A stretch of DNA of 64,000 nt from an uncultured Alphaproteobacteria bacterium (GCA_937892955.1 CALBKH010000073.1:1-64000); one strand, 5' to 3'. Numbered from the stretch's first letter, positions 10,646 through 20,024 are shown. Notes: generated by a model from the sequence alone, not told the origin. Numbers and translations are program-made.

Positions 10646-10711
10646 ACTCCTTCTTCCTATTTCACCGCTGCAGCACCCGCCGACGCCGAAAAGCCGGCGA
10701 CGGGAGAGGCG

Positions 10712-11395
10712 TCATCTGCGGCCGTAGGCGGCGAGGAAGACGTGGACGGCGGACGCGACGACCGCGTCGGTTTCGAACCTCGGATTCCCGTCGTCGACGC
10801 AGAACATCAGACGACGGACGAAGTCCGACTGGCAGAGATTGAGGAACTGCACCGCCGCCATATGGGTGTCGGCGATGTCGAGCTCGCCGGCGGCGACGAG
10901 TCGATCGAGCAGGCCGGCCAATCGTGCGGCGCCGTATTGCGGCCCGGCTTCGTAGAAGGCCCGACCGACGCTCGGGAATTTCGGCGCTACGGCCATGACG
11001 GTGCGGACCAGCGCGACGTGTTCGGGGCGGGCGAACATGGCGATCAGGGTGCGGCCGATTCGTCCGAGCGTCTCGGCAGCGGTCTCGCCGGGGCGTTCAC
11101 CCCACATGCAGGTGCGCTCCGCCTGCTGGCGCTTGTCGTGGCGGATGAAGGCGACGAACAGTTCCTCCTTGGAGGGCCAGTAGGCGTAGAGGGTGCCCTT
11201 GGAGACGCCGGCGGCGCGCGCCACGTCGGCCACCGAGGCGCCGTCGAAGCCGTCGCGCAGGAACACCGTGCGGGCGCCGTCGAGGATCTGGCGCGCCTTC
11301 TCGTCGGAGTGACCGACACCGAAGACACCCGCCTCCTCGCCGACCGTTTCGGTCTCGCGCGGATCCACGTTCCGGCTCTGGAGCCTCGTCGACAT
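10712..11395 (-). CDS. TetR/AcrR-family transcriptional repressor
   Basis: This is a 227-residue regulator with the TetR helix-turn-helix at residues ~40-80 (GARTVFLRDGFDGASVADVARAAGVSKGTLYAYW, shown here only to mark the helices) and a helical ligand domain (TetR_C type) behind it. The ATG at 11395 follows AGAGAGG. It is divergent from the emrAB-like efflux genes, the usual arrangement for a local efflux repressor. Two identical inverted repeats at 11825-11847 and 11885-11907 in the shared intergenic region are its probable operators. Binding of the inducer releases the repressor in this family; the inducer here is unknown. Confidence 0.88.
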   Translation of the reverse strand: MSTRLQSRNVDPRETETVGEEAGVFGVGHSDEKARQILDGARTVFLRDGFDGASVADVARAAGVSKGTLYAYWPSKEELFVAFIRHDKRQQAERTCMWGERPGETAAETLGRIGRTLIAMFARPEHVALVRTVMAVAPKFPSVGRAFYEAGPQYGAARLAGLLDRLVAAGELDIADTHMAAVQFLNLCQSDFVRRLMFCVDDGNPRFETDAVVASAVHVFLAAYGRR

Positions 11396-12455
11396 TCGTT
11401 CCTCTCTTCGATCGGCCGTCATGCGACTCGACTTCGGCGATCGTAGGTCACGGCGACATCGAGAGCGATCCCATCCGGCCTCGCCACCGTCGGACGCCCG
11501 TCCACCGCCTCCGCCACGATCGACCACAGCCGAAGTGCCGGCTCACCCCGGAGCACCGAAGATGCCGGCGGCCGACCGAAGGCCGGAGGCTCCGACCCGC
11601 CCGGCCGTCGACGACGCGCGGATTTCTCCGTCGCCTCGGCGGCACGAGAACTTCGCGCCAGGTATGCCGTCGGTCGCTTTCGATGGCCGATCGTATCCCC
11701 GGAAGCACCGGGCCACCGGCTGCCACCGACCACCGACCTCGCCCGGACATCGGTGCCGAGCGGGCGCGGTCGATATCCGCATCACCGTCCACGCGCCGTC
11801 GCCGCGACGACCGTCACGGAAAAGTGACCGAACCGTTCGGTTCGATCTTGTCTAGAGCGGGCGGCTGCGCTAAGTCAAGTTTCATGACCGAACCGTTCGG
11901 TTCGATCGTACCGTTTCCTCGGGTGGCCCGGACGGGCGGCCGGTGGAAGGGTCGAAGCATGTTCTGCTTCGGATCTCCGAAGTGTCCACCGCTCCGGTCG
12001 GTCGCAGCGCCGCGTGCGTCGGCTGTCCGAGGACTCCTCGATATCGGATACACGGGGCGCCCCCTGCCTCGGACGTCCGAAGCGGCTCCGGTCCGGAGAT
12101 CCATTCGACCGCCGGGCGGCCCGCGTCGGGTGTCCTCGGCGCCCACGCCCCGCATGGGCGAGGCCCCCTCCCCGGTCGGTCGCGGGTCGCTCGTTTCGGT
12201 TCGACCGGAACGTCGCGGCGGATGCGGACCGGGCGACCGGCGAGCGTCACCGGCGACGGGCTCGGGCGCGGTCTCGACGGGACGTCCCGGCTCGGGCACC
12301 GTGAGCACGATCTCCCGTCGGTTCACCGTTTCGGCGCGTCGCCCGGCGTCGCCGCTCATGTTCAACGCTCGCCGACGGCGCCTCCGTGGAGGGACGGGCG
12401 AGCGACAGATCCCGCCGATCGCCGGCGATGACGGGGCACGAAAGGTACGAAGGTC
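11396..12455. other. Long tetR-emrA intergenic region
   Basis: There is no convincing gene in these 1060 bp; the open frames are Arg/Pro/Ser-rich and look like GC-skew artefacts. The only clear signals are the two operator-like inverted repeats with candidate promoters at 11825-11907. From there the leader to tetR would be ~430 nt and to emrA ~550 nt, unusually long on both sides. Confidence 0.6.
11825..11907. promoter_or_regulatory. Twin operators flanking candidate divergent promoters (tetR / emrAB)
   Basis: The block TGACCGAACCG TT CGGTTCGATC occurs at 11825-11847 and identically at 11885-11907. Its arms CGAACCG/CGGTTCG are perfect with a 2-bp spacer, and the copies are exactly 60 bp apart. 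Between them, TTGTCT (11848-11853) and TAAGTC (11871-11876) are 17 bp apart on the plus strand. On the minus strand TTGACT (11878-11873) and TAGACA (11854-11849) are 18 bp apart. This would let one repressor shut both directions. The operators are directly visible; the promoters are inference. Confidence 0.65.
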
Positions 12456-13673
12456 ATGGCCAAGGGCGAACTCTCCCTCGAGACCGGCGGCACCGCCGCT
12501 TCGACGCCGGCGATGCGGGGCGAGACGGTCACCCGGCTCGATCGCGGGCAACCCACCGCCGACGCCCGTCCGGCCGCAAGCGAAACGGCTGCCGTCCCGC
12601 CCGCCGCGGCGACGCCGCCGAAGGGCGGACGCAAGCGGCGGGTGTTCCTGGTGATCGGCCTCCTCGCCCTCGGTGCGGTGGGATGGAAGGGCTGGGACTG
12701 GTGGACCCACGGCCGCTTCGTCGTTTCCACCGACGATGCCTATGTGAAGGCCGAGACGGCGGTCGTGGCGGCGCGGACCGCCGGCACCATCGTCGCCACC
12801 CCGTTCGCCGACGGGGCGCGGGTGAAGGCCGGCGACGTGCTGGTCGAGATCGACCCGGTCGACACCCGCCTCGCTGTCGCCTCCGCCGAGGCGAAGATCG
12901 CCACACAGACCGCGACGATCGCCCGGATCTCCGCGCAGATCGAAGCCGCGAAGGCTCAGGTCGCCCAGGCCGAGGCCCAGGTCGTGGCGGCGCGGGCGGC
13001 GGCGGACAACGCCGAAGTCGAATTCGATCGAGCCTCGAAGCTCCTGGAAGCGGCGGCCGGCACTCGTCAGCGGGTCGACGCGACGCGCAGCGCCCGTGAT
13101 CAGACGAAGGCGGCGGTCGCGGCGGCCGAGGCCGGCGTGGCGGCGGCGCGCGGGGCCGAGGCCGTCTACGAGGCGCAGAAGACCGAAGCCGAACGTCAAG
13201 CCGGCGAGCTCGCCGTGGCGCTCGACAAGGCGCAGCGCGAAGCGAGTTTCACCCGCGTGATCGCGCCGTTCGACGGCGTCGTCGGCAATCGTGCGGCGCA
13301 GGTCGGCGCGCTGGTGCAGCCGGGCACCCGCCTCATGGCGCTGGTGCCGCTCGACCGGGTCCACATCGAAGCGAACTTCAAGGAGACCCAGCTCGCCCGC
13401 ATCCGTCCCGGCCAGCCCGCGACGATCGAGGTCGACGCGCTCGGCGGGGCGACGGTCGAGGGCCGGGTGATCGGCGTGTCGCCGGCGACGGGGGCGCAGT
13501 TCTCGCTGCTGCCGCCGGAGAACGCCACCGGCAACTTCACCAAGATCGTTCAGCGCGTGCCGGTGCGCATCGAGGTTTCGGGCGAGGCGGTGACCAGAGG
13601 ACTGCTCAGGGCCGGCCTGTCGGTCGTCGCCGAGGTCGACGTGCGCGAGGCGACGAAGGACGCGGCGCCATGA
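12456..13673 (+). CDS. emrA: EmrA/HlyD-type membrane-fusion protein of a drug efflux pump
   Basis: This 405-residue periplasmic adaptor is anchored by one N-terminal helix (residues ~66-84, VFLVIGLLALGAVGW). It has the biotinyl-lipoyl-like segment DDAYVKAETAVVAARTAG, a long alpha-helical hairpin (residues ~150-260, Ala/Glu-rich coiled coil) and a beta-barrel with FKETQLARIRPGQPA. It links an MFS pump to an outer-membrane channel for export of hydrophobic compounds. The ~65-residue Ala/Pro-rich cytoplasmic start is disordered. Its stop overlaps the emrB start by 4 nt (ATGA), so the two are one operon, probably controlled by the divergent TetR. Confidence 0.9.
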   Translation: MAKGELSLETGGTAASTPAMRGETVTRLDRGQPTADARPAASETAAVPPAAATPPKGGRKRRVFLVIGLLALGAVGWKGWDWWTHGRFVVSTDDAYVKAETAVVAARTAGTIVATPFADGARVKAGDVLVEIDPVDTRLAVASAEAKIATQTATIARISAQIEAAKAQVAQAEAQVVAARAAADNAEVEFDRASKLLEAAAGTRQRVDATRSARDQTKAAVAAAEAGVAAARGAEAVYEAQKTEAERQAGELAVALDKAQREASFTRVIAPFDGVVGNRAAQVGALVQPGTRLMALVPLDRVHIEANFKETQLARIRPGQPATIEVDALGGATVEGRVIGVSPATGAQFSLLPPENATGNFTKIVQRVPVRIEVSGEAVTRGLLRAGLSVVAEVDVREATKDAAP

Positions 13674-15253
13674 GCGACACCGCCACACCGGCGGCCCCGC
13701 GGCGCGTCGTCGAGCCGAATTTCGAGCCGCGGCGCGTCTTCGCCTTCATGAGCATGGTCTTCGGCATGTTCATGGCGATCCTCGACATCCAGATCGTCTC
13801 GGCCTCGCTGTCCGAGATCCAGGCGGGTCTGTCGGCCTCGGCCGACGAAGTGGCCTGGGTGCAGACCAGCTATCTCGTCGCCGAAGTGGTGATGATCCCG
13901 CTCTCCGGCTTCCTGTCGCGGGTGCTGTCGACGCGGATCCTGTTCGCGATCTCCTGCGCCGGTTTCACGGTGATGTCCTTCGCCTGCGCCATGTCGTCGA
14001 CGATCGAGGAGATGATCGTCTGGCGGGCGCTGCAGGGCTTCATCGGCGGCGGCATGATCCCGACCGTCTTCGCCTCGGCCTACACCATCTTCCCGCGCAG
14101 CAAGATGCCGCTGGTGACCCCGATCATCGGTCTCGTCGCGACGCTCGCCCCGACCATCGGACCGACGCTCGGCGGCTATCTCACCGACCTCTTCTCCTGG
14201 CACTGGCTGTTCCTGATCAACATCGTACCGGGTGTCCTGGTCACCGCGGCGGTGTGGATGCTGGTCGATTTCGACGATCCCGATCTGTCGCTGCTCGACG
14301 CCTTCGACTACGCCGGGTTGGTCGGCATGGCGCTCTTTCTCGGGGCGCTCGAGTATCTGCTCGAAGAGGGGCCGGCCAAGGGCTGGTTCGATGCCGAGGA
14401 GATCGTCCTGGCGACTGTCGTCTCGGCGACCGGCGCGGTGTTGTTCTTCTGGCGCGCCTTCACGGCGCGACAACCGATCGTCGATCTCGGCGCGTTCCGC
14501 GACCGCAATTTCTGGACCGGATCGCTGTTCAGCTTCATCATGGGCATCGGCCTCTACGGCCTGACCTACCTCTATCCGGTCTATCTCGCCCGGGTGCGCG
14601 GCTATTCGGCGCTGATGATCGGCGAGACCATGGCGGTCACCGGCGTGTGCATGTTCGTCGCGGCGCCGATCGTCGGGCGGCTCCTCACCAAGGTCGACCC
14701 GCGCTACATGATCGCCGTCGGCTTCGCCGGCTTCGCGCTCGGCACATGGCAGGTGCATTTCGTCACCAAGGACTGGGACTTCTGGGAACTGCTGGTGCCG
14801 CAGATGCTGCGCGGCTTCTCGCTGATGACCTGCATGGTGCCGATCAACAATCTGGCGCTCGGCACCCTGCCGCCGACACGGATCAAGAACGCCTCCGGCC
14901 TCTTCAACCTCACCCGCAACCTCGGCGGCGCGGTCGGGCTGGCGCTGATCAACACCTTGATGAACCAACGCATGGACCTGCATCTGGCGCGGTTGCGCGA
15001 GAACGTCGCCTGGGGCCACGCCAAGGCCGAGGAGATGCTCGTCTCGCTCACCGCGGCGATGGCGCCACGCGGCTCGGACGCCGATCTGGCGGCGCTGTCG
15101 AAGCTCGCCGGCATCGTCCGGCGCGAGGCGCAGGTTTGGGCGATCGGCGACGTCTTCCTGGCGCTCACCGTGCTCTTCGTCGGACTGGTCGTCCTGGTGC
15201 CGCTGATGCGCCGGCCGTATCCGATGGGCGCAGCCGGCGGCGGCGGTCACTGA
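13670..15253 (+). CDS. emrB: EmrB/QacA-type DHA2 MFS efflux transporter
   Basis: This 527-residue inner-membrane antiporter of the DHA2 family should have 14 transmembrane helices. Visible family signatures are the TM1 motif MFMAILDIQIVSASLSEIQ, TSYLVAEVVMIPLSGFLSRVLS, and motif C in LVATLAPTIGPTLGGYL. It exports lipophilic toxicants in exchange for protons and works with the adaptor encoded just upstream, whose stop its ATG overlaps. No separate outer-membrane channel gene is in the window. The C-terminus ends in a Gly-rich tail (MGAAGGGGH). Confidence 0.92.
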   Translation: MSDTATPAAPRRVVEPNFEPRRVFAFMSMVFGMFMAILDIQIVSASLSEIQAGLSASADEVAWVQTSYLVAEVVMIPLSGFLSRVLSTRILFAISCAGFTVMSFACAMSSTIEEMIVWRALQGFIGGGMIPTVFASAYTIFPRSKMPLVTPIIGLVATLAPTIGPTLGGYLTDLFSWHWLFLINIVPGVLVTAAVWMLVDFDDPDLSLLDAFDYAGLVGMALFLGALEYLLEEGPAKGWFDAEEIVLATVVSATGAVLFFWRAFTARQPIVDLGAFRDRNFWTGSLFSFIMGIGLYGLTYLYPVYLARVRGYSALMIGETMAVTGVCMFVAAPIVGRLLTKVDPRYMIAVGFAGFALGTWQVHFVTKDWDFWELLVPQMLRGFSLMTCMVPINNLALGTLPPTRIKNASGLFNLTRNLGGAVGLALINTLMNQRMDLHLARLRENVAWGHAKAEEMLVSLTAAMAPRGSDADLAALSKLAGIVRREAQVWAIGDVFLALTVLFVGLVVLVPLMRRPYPMGAAGGGGH

Positions 15254-15284
15254 CCGGCGAGACCGGTGCCGCCGGCGGTCCTCG

Positions 15285-15686
15285 TCAGACGAACATGTCG
15301 GTCGCGGTCTTCTGCATGTCGTCGGCGACCTTCATCACCTTGGCGGCGGCGGCATAGCCGATGCGGGCCATCAGGAGATCGGAGGTCTCGGTGACGATGT
15401 CGACGTTCGGCGCGGCGACGAGACCACGCTCGTCGGCATTCGGATCGCCGGGTCCGGGTTCGACGGTCCAGCCGGGGCTGCGCGGGACGATCTCGGTCCG
15501 TACGCCACCGCCGGGTAGATCGGTCTCACGAACGGCCAGCGCGCGATAGGCGGTCGTCGCTCCGTCGGCGCCGGGCACTGGGCCGGTCGTCCGCTGGTTG
15601 GCGATGTTCGAGGCCGCGGCCTCGAGCCGGCGCGTCGAGGCGTCGAGACCGGAGCGGGCGATCGACATCGCCGAGAAGAGAGACAT
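15285..15686 (-). CDS. FlgC-like flagellar basal-body rod protein (orphan)
   Basis: The 133-residue protein has both ends of the FlgC family. The N-terminal helix contains SGLDASTRRLEAAASNIAN, and the C-terminal part contains APNVDIVTETSDLLMARIGYAAAAKVM. FlgC forms part of the proximal rod of the flagellum. Length matches E. coli FlgC (134). No other flagellar gene is in the window, so this is an orphan copy rather than part of a flagellar cluster. The middle is Pro/Gly/Asp-rich. The start is the ATG at 15686. It converges with emrB 31 bp away. Whether it still assembles into a rod is unknown. Confidence 0.8.
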   Translation of the reverse strand: MSLFSAMSIARSGLDASTRRLEAAASNIANQRTTGPVPGADGATTAYRALAVRETDLPGGGVRTEIVPRSPGWTVEPGPGDPNADERGLVAAPNVDIVTETSDLLMARIGYAAAAKVMKVADDMQKTATDMFV

Positions 15687-15920
15687 GGTCGACCTCCGAG
15701 GAGCGCACCGGCGGTTTCGCCCGGAAGATCGATGATCCGGTCGAGCGGTTGCGGAAGGCTCTCGGAATTCGTCGGCATCGTAATCATCGGGTGGAATTCC
15801 GGTCACATCTCCGGCGGAAGGCCCGACGGAGTGCTCTCGTGCCGCAGGTGGCTTCGGGAGGGTTGAACACCGGACGTTCCCGGCCTAGAGCTTCCGCCTC
15901 TCTTCCATCGGGACCTCACC

Positions 15921-17159
15921 ATGACCGTTCGTCTCTCGCTGCCGCGCGACCGCATCTCCGTCCTTCTTCTCGAAGGCATCAGTCAGACCGCGGTCGGTCT
16001 GATGAAGGCGGCCGGTTACACCAACCTCGTCCACCTGCCCAAGGCGCTCGAGGGCGACGCGCTCAAGGAGGCGGTCGCCGGCGTCCACATGATCGGCATC
16101 CGCTCGCGCACCCAACTCACCGAAGAGGTGTTCGCAGCGGCGGACAAGCTGATGGCGGTCGGCTGCTTCTCGGTCGGCACCAATCAGGTCGACCTCGGCG
16201 CGGCGCGCAAGCGCGGTGTTCCGGTGTTCAACGCGCCCTTCTCCAACACCCGCTCGGTCGCCGAACTGGTGATCGGCGAGATCGTCATGCTGATGCGGCG
16301 CATCTTCGATCGCTCGGTGTCGGCGCATCAGGGCGGTTGGGACAAGTCGGCCGACCGCTCCTTCGAGGTGCGCGGCAAGACGCTCGGCATCGTCGGCTAC
16401 GGCAACATCGGCTCGCAGCTCTCCAACCTCGCCGAGAGCATGGGCATGCGGGTCATCTTCTTCGACCTGACCGACAAGCTGCGCCACGGCAACACCGAGC
16501 CGACCGAGCGGCTCGACGAGCTCCTCGCCGTCTCCGACGTCGTCTCGTTGCACGTGCCGCAGACCGACCAGACCCGGAACATGATGGGCGCGGCCGAGTT
16601 CGCGAAGATGAAGAAGGGGTCCTACTTCATCAACAACGCCCGCGGCACGGTGGTCGATCTCGACGCGCTCGCCGCGGCGATGAAGAGCGGCCACATCGCC
16701 GGCGCCGCCGTCGACGTCTTCCCCAAGGAGCCGAAGTCGAACGCCGAGAAGTTCGTCTCGCCGCTGCAGGGCCTGCCGAACGTCATCCTCACTCCGCACA
16801 TCGGCGGCTCGACCGAGGAGGCGCAGGAGCGCATCGGCGCGGAGGTGGCGCGCAAGCTCGTCGACTATTCCGACATCGGTTCGACGATCGGTGCGGTCAA
16901 CTTCCCGCAGGTGCAGCTGCCGCCGCGCCCGAACGGCACGCGCTTCATCCACGTGCACGAGAACCGGCCGGGCATGCTCAACAAGCTCAACAACCTGATC
17001 TCGGACCGCGGCCTCAACATCGGTTCGGAGTTCCTCCAGACCGAGGGCGAGGTCGGCTACGTGGTGATCGAGGCGGACGGCGCCGGCGACCATGCCGACG
17101 ACATCCTCACCGCCATGCGGGCGATCCCGGGAACGATCCGGGCGCGGCTGCTCTACTGA
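15921..17159 (+). CDS. serA: D-3-phosphoglycerate dehydrogenase
   Basis: SerA oxidises 3-phosphoglycerate to 3-phosphohydroxypyruvate, the first step of serine synthesis. The NAD-binding motif is VGYGNIGSQLSNLAE (residues ~154-168). The catalytic His/Glu pair is in LTPHIGGSTEEAQ with the preceding Arg in NNARG. A C-terminal ACT domain (residues ~340-412, IHVHENRPGMLNKLN) provides serine feedback inhibition. The 412-residue length is that of the E. coli type rather than the 530-residue type more usual in alphaproteobacteria. Confidence 0.95.
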   Translation: MTVRLSLPRDRISVLLLEGISQTAVGLMKAAGYTNLVHLPKALEGDALKEAVAGVHMIGIRSRTQLTEEVFAAADKLMAVGCFSVGTNQVDLGAARKRGVPVFNAPFSNTRSVAELVIGEIVMLMRRIFDRSVSAHQGGWDKSADRSFEVRGKTLGIVGYGNIGSQLSNLAESMGMRVIFFDLTDKLRHGNTEPTERLDELLAVSDVVSLHVPQTDQTRNMMGAAEFAKMKKGSYFINNARGTVVDLDALAAAMKSGHIAGAAVDVFPKEPKSNAEKFVSPLQGLPNVILTPHIGGSTEEAQERIGAEVARKLVDYSDIGSTIGAVNFPQVQLPPRPNGTRFIHVHENRPGMLNKLNNLISDRGLNIGSEFLQTEGEVGYVVIEADGAGDHADDILTAMRAIPGTIRARLLY

Positions 17160-17177
17160 GAGCGGCGTGGGATCATA

Positions 17178-17208
17178 GGGTGCAAAGAGCCGAAGGCGAA
17201 TTGCACCC
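17178..17208. terminator. Hairpin between convergent serA and GH2 gene
   Basis: Perfect 8-bp arms GGGTGCAA (17178-17185) and TTGCACCC (17201-17208) enclose a 15-nt loop that itself contains GCC-GAA-GGC. It lies 19 bp past the serA stop and 17 bp past the GH2 stop, so it could serve both transcripts. No T-tract follows. Confidence 0.5.
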
Positions 17209-17224
17209 GACCATCAGAGGTCAT

Positions 17225-19693
17225 TCACCAACGATAGGTCGCCCGTTCGCGGGCGTCCAATGCGCGGACGTGGCCGTCCGGTACCGCGTCGGCCGGCGCT
17301 TCCGGCCGCCGCGTCAGGCGCAGGCGCTTTTCGCCGGGGGCCATGTGGAAGCCGTCGGCGCACGTGAAGTTCTCGTCAGAGACGACGACCGAGGTCACGG
17401 CCTCGTCGCAGGCGACCACCAGATCCCAATCGTCACCACTGCGCTCGACCCGCGCCGCGAGGCCGGTGCGCTTCTTCGCGATCGGTCGGCCGGGCGGCCG
17501 GTGGAAGGCTTCCGCCAGGATCTCGCCGTCGGAACCGACCAGTTTCGCATGGGTGAGGTCGTGCGCCGCCGGGCCGAAGCGGTAGGCGCGTGTCGTGTCG
17601 AAGAAGGCGCCGAAGAGATCGGTCGCGGCGAACGACAGTGAACCGCGCGGCGGGATCTCGACGTCACGGGTGCCCGAGACCACCGGGCGGTGGCCGTCGG
17701 CCAGCGCCACGAGTTCGAGCCGGCCACGAACCGCGACAGCGGTGTCGTTGACGAGGTGGACGTCGAGGCCGTTCACCCCCTCGTCCGACAGGATCACGGC
17801 GATCGGGGCCGAGGCGCGCGCCAACGCGTGGAACGCCGACTTCGGCCGGCCGAGGGCATCGACGAGGCCCCAGCCGGCGCCGTTCTTCGGATCGCGATGG
17901 GTGAAGACGAGCGCGCCGCGGCAGGTGGACCCGGGGCGGCGCCATTCGCGCAGCGTCTCCTCGATCACATGGGCGACGGTGGCGCGGGCGACATCGAGAT
18001 GACGCTCCGGATCGTCGTAGCGCAGCGCCGCCGGATCGACGCCGAAGACCATGCGCTCGTAGATCTCGCGCACGTCCTCGAAGTCCCAGCCGGCCCCCAT
18101 GTCGCGCGGCACGCCGGCCTTCCAGGCGGGCGAATGAACCGGCGGCACTGCGAGGCGCTCGGCGACCGTCTTCTCCTCCGGCACACAGGCGAAGGCGAGG
18201 CATTCGGCGGCGAAGCGGACGTTCGCCCGCCGCGCGTCGTCGAGCGGGCGGCCATAGGCGCCGACGCCGTAATAGTGGGTGACGCCGGTGTCGGCGACGA
18301 AGGGCATGGACCCGCCGTCGGGAGTCGAGCGGACCCAGGGAAGGCCGGGCGCCTGCGCCGCGACCACCGCAGGCAGGATGTCGTCGAAGAGGGCGTTGCC
18401 CCAGGACGCCGGCGGCAGGCCCATCATCGCCGCCTGCTGAGTGATCTCGGAGCCGCCGCAGACCACGGCACTCGACGGATGACCGGCGAGGCGGCGGGCC
18501 ACCTGCGCCCCCTCGGTGCGGGCGAGGGCGACGAAGTCGGGATCGGCGGCGGGATAGTCGAAATTGGCGAACATCAGGTCCTGCCAGACGAGCAGGCCGA
18601 GTTCGTCGCAGAGGTCGTGGAAGGCGTCGCTCTCGTAGGTGCCGATGCCGGGGACGCGGACCATGTTGAGCCCGGCGTCGCGGACGCGGGTGAGTTCGTC
18701 CTCGTAGATGGCGCGGTCGCCGGCGAGGCCGACCATGTCGGTCGGCACCCACACCGAACCGCGGACGAAGACCGGCACGTCGTTGACGACCAGACCGAAG
18801 CCCTTGCCGTCGGGGCCACGATCGACGGTGATGGAGCGGAAGCCGACGCGGCCGAGCGCGAAGCGGACGCCGTCGATCTCGGCCTCGACCTCGTGCAGGG
18901 TCGGCGAGCCGTGGGTCGCCGGCCACCACGGCTCGATGCCGGCGAGCGCCACCTCGCCGACGAGGGCGCCGTCGGCGTCGAGGGTCAGGCGGGTCTCGCA
19001 GCCGGCGCAGAGGAGGCGCGCGGTGGCGGGCGCGGTCGGTTCCTCGAAGACGAGGCGGGCCTTCAGGTAACCGTCGAGACCGTCCCAGGTGGCGTCGAGG
19101 CGGACGTCGCGGATCGGGTCGGTCGACGGGTCGGAGATCGTGATCGGGCGGAACGGCCCGACCATGTCGATCGGCGGGCACCAGCCGGGCATGTGGCCGA
19201 GGAGCGTGGTGCGGACGGCGCGCAGCCGCTGTTCGGGGATCAGGCGCGGACGCCAGCGGGCGCGCTTCGGCTTCAGGCGATCGAGGGCCCGGGTCAGCGA
19301 ACGGAAGACGATCGCCAGTTCCATGCCGGGTGCGAGATCGACATCGACCTCGTGGGCGAGGAACATCGAAGATACGCGCAGGATCTCGACGCCGTCGAGG
19401 TAGACCTCGGCGAAGGTGGCGAGCCCGTCGAAGCGCAGGCGGCGGCGGCCAGCGATGTCCAGCGCCAAGCGATACCAATGGTCCCGATCATGGAGCGGCG
19501 TCGGCTCGTCCTCCGACCACAGCCCATGAGCGCGGAGCGTCGCGGCGACGGTGCCGGGGACGATCGCCTCACACCACTCGCCGGCGGGGTCGATATCGGT
19601 GGGAGTGGCCCAAGCGCCCGGCACGGTCGAGGCCATGCGCCATCCGGCATCGAGAGCGCGGCGGGAGGCGTCGATCGGCAGCGGCTGTGTCAC
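17225..19693 (-). CDS. Glycoside hydrolase family 2 protein (beta-mannosidase-like)
   Basis: This 822-residue GH2 enzyme has an N-terminal jelly-roll (WYRLALDIAGRRRLRFDGLA), an Ig-like domain, a TIM barrel (residues ~290-600) and C-terminal beta domains. In the barrel the acid/base Glu is in HPSSAVVCGGSEI (replacing the usual NNE) and the nucleophile is probably the Glu of RFAAECLAFACVPEEKT. No signal peptide is seen, so the enzyme is cytoplasmic. The start is a GTG at 19693 preceded by GGAG. It lies downstream of, and on the same strand as, the carrier-protein/ligase cluster. That suggests it may act on a glycoside connected with it (inference). Confidence 0.85.
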   Translation of the reverse strand: MTQPLPIDASRRALDAGWRMASTVPGAWATPTDIDPAGEWCEAIVPGTVAATLRAHGLWSEDEPTPLHDRDHWYRLALDIAGRRRLRFDGLATFAEVYLDGVEILRVSSMFLAHEVDVDLAPGMELAIVFRSLTRALDRLKPKRARWRPRLIPEQRLRAVRTTLLGHMPGWCPPIDMVGPFRPITISDPSTDPIRDVRLDATWDGLDGYLKARLVFEEPTAPATARLLCAGCETRLTLDADGALVGEVALAGIEPWWPATHGSPTLHEVEAEIDGVRFALGRVGFRSITVDRGPDGKGFGLVVNDVPVFVRGSVWVPTDMVGLAGDRAIYEDELTRVRDAGLNMVRVPGIGTYESDAFHDLCDELGLLVWQDLMFANFDYPAADPDFVALARTEGAQVARRLAGHPSSAVVCGGSEITQQAAMMGLPPASWGNALFDDILPAVVAAQAPGLPWVRSTPDGGSMPFVADTGVTHYYGVGAYGRPLDDARRANVRFAAECLAFACVPEEKTVAERLAVPPVHSPAWKAGVPRDMGAGWDFEDVREIYERMVFGVDPAALRYDDPERHLDVARATVAHVIEETLREWRRPGSTCRGALVFTHRDPKNGAGWGLVDALGRPKSAFHALARASAPIAVILSDEGVNGLDVHLVNDTAVAVRGRLELVALADGHRPVVSGTRDVEIPPRGSLSFAATDLFGAFFDTTRAYRFGPAAHDLTHAKLVGSDGEILAEAFHRPPGRPIAKKRTGLAARVERSGDDWDLVVACDEAVTSVVVSDENFTCADGFHMAPGEKRLRLTRRPEAPADAVPDGHVRALDARERATYRW

Positions 19694-19806
19694 GAGGGGG
19701 CTCCGGGGAATCGCAGGCGAGAGATCATCGCATGGAACGCGGAAGAGACGGGTGGCGCGGGATCGACGAACGAGGCAGGAGATATGGGACGGGCGCGGCG
19801 GCGCCC

Positions 19807-19965
19807 TCCCCCTTCTCCCCTTGCGGGAGAAGGTGCCCCGCAGGGGCGGATGAGGGGGCGCGCGCGTGAGCGCGCGACCGGACGCAGGCTGCGGGCACGG
19901 AGCGAGACGAGAGGCCCAGACCCCTCATCCGGCCTTCGGCCACCTTCTCCCGCAAGGGGAGAAGG
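19807..19965. repeat. Palindromic REP-type element (inverted pair) between GH2 and DUF1839 genes
   Basis: The left copy runs from CCCCTTCTCCCCTTGCGGG into GGGGCGGATGAGGGGG. The right copy reads CCCCTCATCCGGCC...CACCTTCTCCCGCAAGGGG. It accounts for half of the 331-bp gap; the rest holds no recognisable feature. It may end transcripts or stabilise the upstream mRNA within the operon. Confidence 0.85.
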
Positions 19966-20024
19966 AAGAGGCGCCTTCGGCGCGGAGCGGCAGCCGCTCG
20001 CCCCTGCGATCATGGGATCGCCAC

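Noticed and set aside
11683..12654. Arg/Pro/Ser-rich frame of 323 codons in the emr intergenic region
   Set aside because: It overlaps the start of emrA in another frame, crosses both operators, and has no protein-like features.
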